42,168 bases of DNA from Micrococcales bacterium 31B (GTDB lineage Bacteria > Actinomycetota > Actinomycetes > Actinomycetales > Dermabacteraceae). Below the pieces are notes generated by a model. The model worked only from the letters and a program-made list of their open reading frames with translations, did not search any database and was not told the origin of the DNA. A program made the translations under genes and the position numbers. Shown here piece after piece: positions 15,574 to 23,229 of the stretch. Every line of letters starts with the position of its first letter. Within the stretch, counting starts at the first letter, position 1. The DNA lies in the NCBI GenBank assembly GCA_022803075.1, contig JAFFTF010000011.1:54577-96744 (forward strand), read 5' to 3'.

Positions 15574-15813
15574 CTAAATCACACCCTCAACGGAAACACT
15601 TTTTGGCCTATGGCCCCAGTCTTTGCCGTCCAAGGTGATTTTGCCCCGGTCGATCTGCTGCATGAGGTCGTCGAAAGCACCGACGATTTCACGTTCGCCA
15701 TACTGCCCAAATCCATCAAGCGATGAGCTGTCGCCGCCGAGTCCACGCGGCCACTGTGGTCGTTCTGGTCCGTCATAGTCATCATGATCTCCAATCAAAG
15801 GACACACACGCAC
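15574..15813 (-). CDS. Small hypothetical protein
   Basis: A 79-residue frame starting at a GTG. The sequence is acidic and soluble, with a disordered first half (GDHDDYDGPERPQWPRGLGG) and a more structured second half (REIVGAFDDLMQQIDRGKI). It is not a family I recognise. A competing overlapping frame (15579-15794) is poor in hydrophobic residues and looks like a shadow. Support comes from the terminator just downstream and the different base composition shared with the neighbouring toxin gene, with which it is divergent. It could be a stray immunity-type or mobile-element gene, but nothing in the sequence proves that. Confidence 0.4.
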   Translation of the reverse strand: MRVCPLIGDHDDYDGPERPQWPRGLGGDSSSLDGFGQYGEREIVGAFDDLMQQIDRGKITLDGKDWGHRPKSVSVEGVI

Positions 15814-15991
15814 TTACACAAACCAATTGACACCCTCTGGAATTCAGCTCTCTGCCATAACGCGACACCCAGCCACAACTTCGAGCGACAGCGCCAGAGG
15901 ATTCGATGAATTGGCCGTCGAGAGTTCGAATTGCGCTATGACTCAAAGCAGGGCGGAATTCCGCTCACATAAGTACCGCACCGGGGGACCA

Positions 15992-16879
15992 ATGATTAAG
16001 AAGTACTTACCGGCGACCGTTTCCGTGCTCGCTCTCACCATGAATCTGCTCGTAGCACCACCAGCTATGGCGATCGATACAAATCCAGGCGAATCTGATA
16101 CTGCGATTGTTCAGGCCGAGTACAAGGGACTTGCACCGAGCGAGATCGTAGAACAAGGCCTTGCTGAAGAGGGACTAGATGTCGAACAAGTAGCTGTTGA
16201 TGCAGGCGGCATCGAGATTGCAGCAGAGACGACAGACCCCGAGGGTAACTTCGCTTTCGATCTTGCCCTCGAACCGGGTCAGCCTCACGGAGTCGTGACG
16301 TTCACCGACACTGTCGCCGGCGAGACCGTGACTGAAAGTTACGAGATCGAAATCCTGGAATCTCAGGTCGAACGTTCAGTCTTTGTGTTGACCAACCCCG
16401 AGACTGGCGAAAAATACACGTACGATTCGGCTGCTGCCAGTACATCGATCGTATTTGTCATTCCGGTCGCGTTCGCGGCGATTTCGATCTCAACCGCCTT
16501 TTACTACCTTGCTGTTGGTGCAGCCATCGTGATTGCCGGGGCTCTCGCACTCGAGGCTGCGAAGGCAGTATCGAGTATCATCGCTGAGAATAACCGGCGC
16601 CCCAGCAGTCAGAAGCGCAGTTACTACCCTGCTGTCCGTTCCGGCAGTAAGGTATTCATCAGTCCGAATGGCCTGAGCTCAGCACAAGCCCAGACGCGTG
16701 GCCGCGCAGGACTGGATGTCTGGGCGATCTCGCGTGAAAGTGCGAAGTCCCTGGCCAAGACACTGAACCCGTCGGGCACACCGATCGGGGCTGAGAAGCA
16801 TGGTGCCGGCTACCTGTGGCACTTCCACCCTGCTGCTCACAGGCCGAACATGCACAGTTTTTATGGCCTCCCGGCGTAG
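15992..16879 (+). CDS. Sec-exported putative toxin (SAR2788-like C-terminal domain)
   Basis: From the ATG at 15992, preceded by GGGGGA, the product is 295 residues. It opens with a signal peptide (MIKKYLPATVSVLALTMNLL, cleavage probably after APPAMA). An acidic beta-rich region of about 110 residues follows, then a long hydrophobic, alanine-rich double segment near residues 150-190 (VFVIPVAFAAISIS... YLAVGAAIVIAGALAL). The basic C-terminal domain of about 90 residues has a histidine-rich end, GAEKHGAGYLWHFHPAAHRP. This layout, and the EKHG-x-G-Y-x-x-H-x-H-P ending, is what I remember for SAR2788-family putative toxins of Gram-positives. The hydrophobic segment could insert the toxic domain into a target. 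The adjacent gene may encode immunity. GC is lower than in the surrounding chromosome. The family call is from memory. Confidence 0.65.
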   Translation: MIKKYLPATVSVLALTMNLLVAPPAMAIDTNPGESDTAIVQAEYKGLAPSEIVEQGLAEEGLDVEQVAVDAGGIEIAAETTDPEGNFAFDLALEPGQPHGVVTFTDTVAGETVTESYEIEILESQVERSVFVLTNPETGEKYTYDSAAASTSIVFVIPVAFAAISISTAFYYLAVGAAIVIAGALALEAAKAVSSIIAENNRRPSSQKRSYYPAVRSGSKVFISPNGLSSAQAQTRGRAGLDVWAISRESAKSLAKTLNPSGTPIGAEKHGAGYLWHFHPAAHRPNMHSFYGLPA

Positions 16880-16962
16880 ATAGCCCATTCGTAGCAGGGT
16901 GCGCGGGTGGAAGCGTTGAGATTCTGCCCGCACGCTTGAATACAAACGATGAGGAGTGAATG

Positions 16963-17514
16963 ATGGCCAGTTACGACTTGCTGCTGAGCGAGGCGCGCGA
17001 GCACTTCGGTGTCCAGCCTGCGGTGACCTGTGCGGATGCGACTTCACTTCTTTACTCACTCGGTGCCGTCCCGTTCGATTTCGACACTCATCGGGATGAT
17101 CTTATTGATGAGTTTGTCGATCCGAGTCTCGTTGTTGGCGCCTACACTTTTGCAGAGCCCTCGCTTCTTTTGCGACGAGCTACGCCAGAAGAAATCGAGA
17201 ATTTCACCGCTTCCCCTGATGAGCAGTTCGACCCGCTGGAATACGGTGCTGACCGGGCAGAATGGACGCTCCTAGCCCGTGAGGTCGAGACGCTCGCAAG
17301 GCTGATCGTGGTTCTTGAGCGCGATCGAGATTCGGAAGAGTTGCTCGGGAACTTTCGGGTGTTTGGCGCCGGTCAGTGGTTGCGCGAGACGCTGTGGGCA
17401 GCTTCGAGCGTCGTGCCGCGCGACCCGGGTGCACCCTCTGCGGAGTCCGAACTGTTTGGGCGAGCGTTTGCGCATGTTGGACGCAAACGTTTCGAGGCGG
17501 TTCCGCTCCCTTGA
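16963..17514 (+). CDS. Hypothetical protein, candidate immunity factor
   Basis: A 183-residue acidic cytosolic protein with no signal peptide. GAGGAG at 16951-16956 precedes two adjacent ATGs (16960 and 16963); the second has the better spacing. It is rich in Asp/Glu (DFDTHRDDLIDEFVDPS; REVETLARLIVVLERDRDSE) and I recognise no domain. It follows the putative toxin by about 80 bases on the same strand and shares its base composition. A small acidic protein next to a basic secreted toxin is the usual position of an immunity gene, and this is the only reason for the call. Confidence 0.55.
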   Translation: MASYDLLLSEAREHFGVQPAVTCADATSLLYSLGAVPFDFDTHRDDLIDEFVDPSLVVGAYTFAEPSLLLRRATPEEIENFTASPDEQFDPLEYGADRAEWTLLAREVETLARLIVVLERDRDSEELLGNFRVFGAGQWLRETLWAASSVVPRDPGAPSAESELFGRAFAHVGRKRFEAVPLP

Positions 17515-17657
17515 CAAAGTACGGCGGCGTTGATTGCCACACTCCCAGCGAGTTTAGGAGCCCGGCCGGTTTGAATCGGCTAAAGGTGGCGACTTGGGTG
17601 GCGTCCACGGCCTTCCCCTGCGCGTCAAGCTTGGGTGAGACACAGGGGCTAGGGTAG

Positions 17658-17928
17658 AACGCGTGGACGGTGTTCACCCCGTTCCTGGTCTACGTCGTCG
17701 AGATCCGCCGCATCATCTGATCGACGAACGCGATCGAGTCCGTCAATGCCCGCTACCGGCGGGGCGTGCGGGCGCGGGCACGTCCCCAACGACGCCGCGG
17801 CGCTGAAGTGCTTGAATCTCTTGACGGGGTCGCTTCACCCGACCGGAAGCGGTCGGGCACGCTGGGTGACGAGGTGGAAGCCCACATTCAACGCCTCCGC
17901 GATCACCTTCGAAGGCCGAATCAACTAA
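17658..17928 (+). pseudogene. IS256 (Mutator)-family transposase, decayed C-terminus
   Basis: The last ninety-odd codons of an IS256-type transposase are recognisable. NAWTVFTPFLVYVVEIRRII, then a stop (TGA at 17718-17720), STNAIESVNARYRRGVRAR, then a frameshift near 17770, HVPNDAAALKCLNLLTGSL and RWVTRWKPTFNASAITFEGRI up to a TAA at 17926. S/T-T-N-A-I-E-S is the family hallmark around the last acidic catalytic residue. One internal stop, one frameshift and loss of the first three quarters make it dead. The stretch 17515-17657 before it shows no recognisable gene. Confidence 0.75.
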
Positions 17929-17995
17929 CCATCCGCCAGGCCAGATGCACAGTTCATCTGACACACCCACACTTGGGTGGCGGCGCGGTACCGAC

Positions 17996-19693
17996 TTAGG
18001 CCGAGGCCGTGGGCCGCGTCCCCATCACCGTGAGCGCCACCATCTCGGCGAGCATCCGCTCGCTCATGCGCTGCAGCAGCTCGGCGTAGCGAGCCTGATA
18101 GGCCACGTTGCGCAGTTCGTCGGGGTCCTCGCGCAGGTCGTACAGTTCGACCATGTCGGTGCCGAAGTAGCGCGTGAGCCGCGCCTCGGAGGTCAGCAGC
18201 GTGCGCATGCGCACCGGTCCCGGCAGTCCGGGCAGGCCGAACGGCTGGTCCTCTTCGATCACGATCGCATCGCGCGGCGCCGCGTTCTCGTTGCCCTCTC
18301 CGCGCAGCAGCGGCACGAGGGAGCGGCCCTGGATGCCACGAAACAACTCAACGCCGGTCAGTTCGAGCAGCGTGGGGGCGAGGTCGGCGAGGCACACGAG
18401 GGCATCCGAGGTGGGGACGCCAGTGCCACCCGACCCAGCAGCGGCACCCGACCCAGCAGACTCAGCCACCGGAGCGTCCGGCCCCCCAGCGCCACCCGAC
18501 CCCGCCCCCGCGAGCAGCGCGGGCGGCACCCGCACCACGAGCGGCACGTTCGTGAGCGCGCGGTAGTGGCTGAAGTGTTTGAGCATGAGGCCGTGGTCGC
18601 CCATGAGGTCGCCGTGGTCGCTCGCCATGATGACGATGGTGTTCTCGTCGAGGCCGCGCTCGGCGAGGCGGCCCAGCACGCGGCCGATCTGGTCGTCCAT
18701 GAGCGTGATCAGGCCGTACTGCGCCGCGGCGGCGTGCTGATACTGCTCCGTGGTGACCGACCAGGTCATCGTCGGGTCGTCGCCCGGCACGCCGCGCTGA
18801 TCGACGAGCCGCTGAATGTGGGCGGGCAGGTCGGGATGGTCCGCGCTGAACCCGCGCGGCAGGGGAATCTCCGACGGGTCGTACAGGTGGGCGTACTCGC
18901 TCGGCGGCGCGAACGGATGGTGCGGGTCGGGGAACGACACGAACAGGAAGAACGGCTCGTCGTTCTCGGCGCACTCGTCGATGCGCGCCATCGCCCGCTC
19001 GGCCACGTACACGCTCGGGTGCGCCTCGAGCGGAATCGACGTCTCGTACACCTGCTCCCACGCGTCGAACCGCGACTTGGCGTGCTCGGCGCCGCCCAGC
19101 TCGCGCGGGTCGTAACCCTTGTCGAGCGCCCAGTGAAAGTAGTGCCCGCCGGGCCGGTCGCCGTGACCCACCACGAGGTCGACGCGGTCGTACCCGTAGT
19201 AGTCCGCAGGCATGTGCACGAACGCGGCCTCGTGCCGCTCGCGATTCTCGAACTCGTCCCAACCGGGCTCGCGCTCCACCTCGACGGCGTCGCGGCGGGT
19301 CGGGTCCATGAGCAGCGGGTCGACGGCGTCGATCTCGCGCTGCTGATCGTCCTCGTACGGCCAGCCCATGTTCTGATGGTGCAGCTTGCCGATCGCGCAC
19401 GTCGCGTACCCCGCGCCGCGCAGTTCGCGCACGAAAGTCGTGGCGTTGGGGTTCAGGGTGATGCCGTTGCAGCGCGTGCCGTGGGCGGACGGCCACTGGC
19501 CCGTCAGCAGGCTCGCCCGGCTCGGCATGCACGTGGGGTTCGTGACCGTGGCCTGCGTGAACCACAGGCCCTCGCGCGCGACTCGGTCGAGGTGCGGGGT
19601 CTTCACCACGGGGTTGCCCGCGAAGCCGAGGTGGTCGGCGCGCAGCTGGTCCGCGATGAAGAAGATGATGTTGGGGCGCGTCGCCGCGCTCAT
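17996..19693 (-). CDS. Sulfatase (formylglycine-dependent, arylsulfatase/choline-sulfatase type)
   Basis: A 565-residue enzyme of the alkaline phosphatase-like fold that hydrolyses sulfate esters. It has metal-binding Asp in FFIADQLRADHLG, the maturation motif CMPSRASLLTG whose Cys becomes formylglycine, the histidine/lysine site in IGKLHH, and a second metal site in IMASDHGDLMGDHG. Around residues 385-420 a Gly/Ala/Ser/Pro-rich linker (AGAGSGGAGGPDAPVAE) interrupts the usual sequence. There is no signal peptide, so it acts in the cytoplasm on imported substrate. The start overlaps the ATPase gene stop (ATGA). It closes an operon with an SsuABC-type importer, the arrangement seen in ats-type sulfate-ester operons. 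Confidence 0.92.
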   Translation of the reverse strand: MSAATRPNIIFFIADQLRADHLGFAGNPVVKTPHLDRVAREGLWFTQATVTNPTCMPSRASLLTGQWPSAHGTRCNGITLNPNATTFVRELRGAGYATCAIGKLHHQNMGWPYEDDQQREIDAVDPLLMDPTRRDAVEVEREPGWDEFENRERHEAAFVHMPADYYGYDRVDLVVGHGDRPGGHYFHWALDKGYDPRELGGAEHAKSRFDAWEQVYETSIPLEAHPSVYVAERAMARIDECAENDEPFFLFVSFPDPHHPFAPPSEYAHLYDPSEIPLPRGFSADHPDLPAHIQRLVDQRGVPGDDPTMTWSVTTEQYQHAAAAQYGLITLMDDQIGRVLGRLAERGLDENTIVIMASDHGDLMGDHGLMLKHFSHYRALTNVPLVVRVPPALLAGAGSGGAGGPDAPVAESAGSGAAAGSGGTGVPTSDALVCLADLAPTLLELTGVELFRGIQGRSLVPLLRGEGNENAAPRDAIVIEEDQPFGLPGLPGPVRMRTLLTSEARLTRYFGTDMVELYDLREDPDELRNVAYQARYAELLQRMSERMLAEMVALTVMGTRPTASA

Positions 19694-20535
19694 GCCGCCG
19701 CCCCCGCGCCACCCGCCGCGCCCGCGCCGCCCGAGACCCCCGCCTGCTCGGGGCGCTTGATCATCGCGAGCACATCGGTGCGCTGCTGCGCGAACTCCGC
19801 GAGCGCGCGCGTGCTGATCTGATCGCGCGGCGACGGCAGGTCAATCGTCACCGTGTCGAGCACGCGGGCCGGCTTCGACCCCAGCACCACCACGCGGTCC
19901 GAGAGGTAAACGGCCTCGTCAATATCGTGCGTGACCAGCATGATCGTCATTCCAAAGTCATCGCGAATCTTGAGGCAGAGGTCCTCCAAATCAAACCGCG
20001 TCTGCGCATCCACGCTCGCGAACGGCTCGTCCATCACGAGAATCTCGGGGCGATACGCGAGGGCTCGCGCGATCGCGACTCGCTGCTGCATGCCGCCCGA
20101 GAGCTGCCACGGATACTGCTCGGCGGCATGGCTGAGCCCCACCTCCGCGAGCGCGCTCTCGCAGCGCTGCGCCACCTCCGAGGCCGGCAGCTTGAGGTGC
20201 CGCAGCGGCAGCATGAGGTTCTTCTTCACCGTCAGCCACGGCATCAGCGAGCGGTTGTAATCCTGAAACACGAGCGCCATCTCGGGCGGCGGGCCGTCGA
20301 TCACGCGACCGTCGATGGCGGCGCTGCCGCTCGTGGCGGGCTGCAGCCCCGCGAGGCACTTCAGCAGGGTCGTCTTGCCCACCCCCGAGGGGCCCACAAT
20401 GCAGACCACCTCGCCCTTATTCACGGTGAAGGTGAGGTCTTCGATGATGACCTTGGCGTTCGCTCCGCTGCCGTACGCCTTCTTCAGGTGCTGGACGTTC
20501 AGCCGGGGCTCGGCCTTGGCGGTGTTGATGGTCAT
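19690..20535 (-). CDS. ABC importer ATPase (SsuB/TauB/nitrate type)
   Basis: A 281-residue nucleotide-binding subunit with Walker A GPSGVGKTT, Q-loop VFQDYNRSLMPWLTV, signature [15 protein letters not shown], Walker B ILVMDEPFASVDA and switch His in LVTHDIDEA. The F-Q-D-x-x-x-S/L-x-P-W-L pattern places it in the group that energises uptake of taurine, alkanesulfonates, nitrate or thiamine precursors. The C-terminus ends in a Gly/Ala tail (SGGAGAAGGAGAAA). It lies between one permease gene (80-base gap) and the sulfatase (4-base overlap). Confidence 0.93.
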   Translation of the reverse strand: MTINTAKAEPRLNVQHLKKAYGSGANAKVIIEDLTFTVNKGEVVCIVGPSGVGKTTLLKCLAGLQPATSGSAAIDGRVIDGPPPEMALVFQDYNRSLMPWLTVKKNLMLPLRHLKLPASEVAQRCESALAEVGLSHAAEQYPWQLSGGMQQRVAIARALAYRPEILVMDEPFASVDAQTRFDLEDLCLKIRDDFGMTIMLVTHDIDEAVYLSDRVVVLGSKPARVLDTVTIDLPSPRDQISTRALAEFAQQRTDVLAMIKRPEQAGVSGGAGAAGGAGAAA

Positions 20536-20615
20536 GGTGACTCCTTAAGAAACTGTGGGGGGCGGACGCACGGGTCCACCGTTCGAGGGAGGCCCCAGCG
20601 GGCCGGGATTCGGGA

Positions 20616-21389
20616 CTACGCGGCCCGGGCCAGCCTGCGCGAGCCGAGGTACCAGGCCAGCACGCGGCGGCGTCCGAGATCAAAAATGACGTTGGCAAGA
20701 AAACCGATGACGCCGAGCAGCAGGATGCCCGCCCACATGTCGGTGATCATGAAGCTCTGCTGCGCGAGCAGGGTGAGTGCGCCGATGCCGTCGCTGGGCC
20801 CGAGCATTTCGCTCGCGATCATGACCACGAACGCCGTCTGCAGGCTGACCTGCATGCCCGAGACGATCTGGGGGCTCGCGGCGGGCAGCATCACCGAGAC
20901 CACGCGTTCGCGCAGGCTGAGCCGGTAAACCGAGCTGACGTCATGCAGCAGCGGGTCGACGCTGCGCAGGCCGTCGATCGTGCCGATCAGGGTGGGGAAC
21001 ACGGCGGCGAGCGCGATGGAGGTGACCCGCATCTGCACGTCGAAGCCCACGAGCGCGATCAAGATGGGCAGCAGCGCGACCGGCGGGATGCCGCGGAACA
21101 GGTGAATCACGGGGTCGACGTACTGGCGCACGCGGGGCAGCATGGCGAGGGCGAAGCCCAGCACGATGCCGACGAGAACGGCGATGAGGTAGCCGACCAC
21201 GAGGTTGCGCAGGCTCAGCAGCACGTCGGAGGTGAAGTGCTCGAACAGCCAGAGCTCGCGAAATCGTTGCAGAATGGCGCTGAGCGGCGGAAAGAACGTG
21301 TTGGTCGAGCTCGCGGAGGCGGCGAACCAGAGCGCCAGCAGCGCGATGGGGGTGGCGACGCCGAGCGTCACGAGGAGGGCCTTGCGCAT
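20616..21389 (-). CDS. ABC importer permease (SsuC/TauC-like), second copy
   Basis: A 257-residue inner-membrane subunit with about six helices and the cytoplasmic loop that contacts the ATPase (LRSVDPLLHDVSSVYRLSLR followed by ERVVSVMLPAASPQIVSG), where the E-A-A-like loop ends in L-P-x-A-x-P. It starts one base after the stop of the other permease gene, so translation is coupled. With it, it should form the heterodimeric channel of this importer. The substrate is set by the binding lipoprotein. Confidence 0.92.
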   Translation of the reverse strand: MRKALLVTLGVATPIALLALWFAASASSTNTFFPPLSAILQRFRELWLFEHFTSDVLLSLRNLVVGYLIAVLVGIVLGFALAMLPRVRQYVDPVIHLFRGIPPVALLPILIALVGFDVQMRVTSIALAAVFPTLIGTIDGLRSVDPLLHDVSSVYRLSLRERVVSVMLPAASPQIVSGMQVSLQTAFVVMIASEMLGPSDGIGALTLLAQQSFMITDMWAGILLLGVIGFLANVIFDLGRRRVLAWYLGSRRLARAA

Positions 21390-21390
21390 G

Positions 21391-22158
21391 TTAGACCGCC
21401 GCCTCTCGGTAGGAGGGATGCCAGTGCAGGATGCGGCGTTCGATGGCGGTCGAGGCGCCCACGAAGATCAGCCCGAGCACGCCGAGCACGAGCACGAGGG
21501 CGTACAGGGTGGGGTAATCACCGCTGGTCTGCGCCGTGAGGAGGCTCTGGCCGAGGCCGGGGCCGCCGCCGAGCAGCCCGCCCACGACAGCGATGATCAG
21601 CGAGACCGGGGCCGCGACCCGCATGGCCGTGCCGATGAACGGAGCGGCGCTCGGCAGCACCACGTGCCAGAGAATCTCGGCGCGGCCCATGCCATACGAG
21701 CGGGCCGTGTCGCGCGTGACGGGGTCGGTGTCGTTGACCCCGTCGACGGTCTGCATGACGATGGCGAGCACGCAGCCGAAGAAGATGAGGGCCCAGGTCA
21801 TGGACGCCGTGGGGCCCAGTACCAGCACGAGCAGCGGCAAAATCACGATGGGCGGAATCGGCTTCAAGAACTCGAACACCGCGAGGGTCGCGGCGCGCGC
21901 CGCAGGTGACGTGCCGACCAGCAGGCCAACGATGACGCCCGCCACGCCCGCCGAGACGAGGCCCGCGAGGGCGAGGCCGACGGTGGTGCCGAGGGCGTTC
22001 CAAAACTCGGGGCTTGCGAGCACGGTGACGAGGCTCGCCAGCGTGGTGGTGAAGGTGGGGAACGCGTCGGAGCCGAGCGGGCTCAGCGCGACGAGTTGCC
22101 AGATCACTGCGGCGGCGGCGAGGCCGATCGCGCCGCGAATCAACAGGGGTGCGTTCAT
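21391..22158 (-). CDS. ABC importer permease (SsuC/TauC-like), first copy
   Basis: A 255-residue membrane subunit, homologous to its neighbour. It has about six helices and a coupling loop NDTDPVTRDTARSYGMGRAE, followed by ILWHVVLPSAAPFIGTAMRV, which matches the L-P-x-A-x-P end of the loop in this family. A run of hydrophobic residues (PPIVILPLLVLVLGPTASM) is typical. It follows the binding-protein gene after ten bases. SsuC-type systems commonly use one permease as a homodimer, so two different permeases here are slightly unusual. Confidence 0.92.
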   Translation of the reverse strand: MNAPLLIRGAIGLAAAAVIWQLVALSPLGSDAFPTFTTTLASLVTVLASPEFWNALGTTVGLALAGLVSAGVAGVIVGLLVGTSPAARAATLAVFEFLKPIPPIVILPLLVLVLGPTASMTWALIFFGCVLAIVMQTVDGVNDTDPVTRDTARSYGMGRAEILWHVVLPSAAPFIGTAMRVAAPVSLIIAVVGGLLGGGPGLGQSLLTAQTSGDYPTLYALVLVLGVLGLIFVGASTAIERRILHWHPSYREAAV

Positions 22159-22168
22159 GATTTGTGGC

Positions 22169-23152
22169 CTACTTGAACAGCGCGCCGCTGAGGTCGACGG
22201 GCTTGGGCAGGTACCCGAGTTCTACGAGCTTGTCGTCGGTGCGCTGCAGGTCGGCCAGCTCGACCGTCGTGGGCCAGAAGGTGGGCGTGCCGGCCTGAAT
22301 GACGTCGATCGAGACCTTGGTCTGCTCGGATGCCACCTGCTGGCATTCCGACAGGTGCTCGTTGCAGTAGGCGTTGGCCTTGGTAATGGCGCGCTGGAAC
22401 CCGCGCAGCGCCTCGGCATTGCTGCCGGCGGTGCTCTTGCCCGTCACGTAGAGACCCACGGCGCCCTCGGTGAAGAAACCGACCCCGGGCGAGGTGATGA
22501 GTTCGTTTCCGGCCTCGAGCGACTTCACTGTGAACGGCGAGACGACGCCCGCGGCGTCGATGCGTCCGTCGCCGAGTGCCTGCAGGGCCGATTCGAAGTC
22601 GAGCACCATCCACTTCACGGTGCTGGGGTCGCCGCCGTCCTGCTTGATGGCGTCGGCGATGGTGATCTCGAGTTGGGCCTTGCGGGCGGGCACCGAGATG
22701 GTCTTGCCCGCGAGGTCTTTGGGTGACGTGATGGCGCTGCCGGGCTTCACGAAGACGCCGGAGTCGTCCACCGTGGCCGCGTCTTTGGACTGTTCGGCGG
22801 TGGGCAGGTACCCGTCGGCCGCGGCCACAACCTGCAGGGGCACGCCCTGGCTCATGGCGTTCAGCATAGGGATCGACGGAGCGTAGGTGAGGCTCAGCTG
22901 GCCGCTCTGCGCGGCGGCGATGCCGGCGGGCGGGTTGGCCACCTTGGTGATCTCGATGTTCAGCTTTTCGTCTTTGAAGTACCCCTTGTCGATGCCAACT
23001 TTGAGGGCGGCGTCGCTCGTGAGGCCGATCTGGCCGACCTTCAGGGTGGTGGTGCCGTCGGCGGCCTGCGAGGTGCCGGCGCTCGACGAGCCGCAGCCCG
23101 CGAGGGTCAGGGTGAGCAGTGCGGCGAGGGCAAGGGCGGGGCGAATTTTCAT
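22169..23152 (-). CDS. Substrate-binding lipoprotein, NMT1/SsuA type
   Basis: A 327-residue extracytoplasmic receptor. The signal peptide ends in a lipobox (LTLAGCGSSSAG), so the mature protein is lipid-anchored at Cys20. The fold markers are LKVGQIGLTSDAALKVGIDK, GYFKDEKLNIEITKV, LTYAPSIPMLNAMSQGVPLQ and a second lobe with DLAGKTISVPARKAQLEI, typical of binding proteins for taurine, sulfonates, nitrate or pyrimidine precursors. AGGAGA precedes the ATG. It captures the substrate for the two permeases downstream. The sulfatase in the operon suggests a sulfated compound. Confidence 0.92.
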   Translation of the reverse strand: MKIRPALALAALLTLTLAGCGSSSAGTSQAADGTTTLKVGQIGLTSDAALKVGIDKGYFKDEKLNIEITKVANPPAGIAAAQSGQLSLTYAPSIPMLNAMSQGVPLQVVAAADGYLPTAEQSKDAATVDDSGVFVKPGSAITSPKDLAGKTISVPARKAQLEITIADAIKQDGGDPSTVKWMVLDFESALQALGDGRIDAAGVVSPFTVKSLEAGNELITSPGVGFFTEGAVGLYVTGKSTAGSNAEALRGFQRAITKANAYCNEHLSECQQVASEQTKVSIDVIQAGTPTFWPTTVELADLQRTDDKLVELGYLPKPVDLSGALFK

Positions 23153-23229
23153 GGTGTCTCCTGGGCGGGCCCGCTGCGTTGCGGGTACGAATTGGGGGTT
23201 GCTTGCGAAAGGAGGTTGAGAGGGGGCGG

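Noticed and set aside
15579-15794. Second small frame (71 codons) overlapping the 79-codon gene
   Set aside because: Serine/threonine-rich shadow translation; the ATG spacing to its GGAG is too short, and the other frame looks more protein-like.
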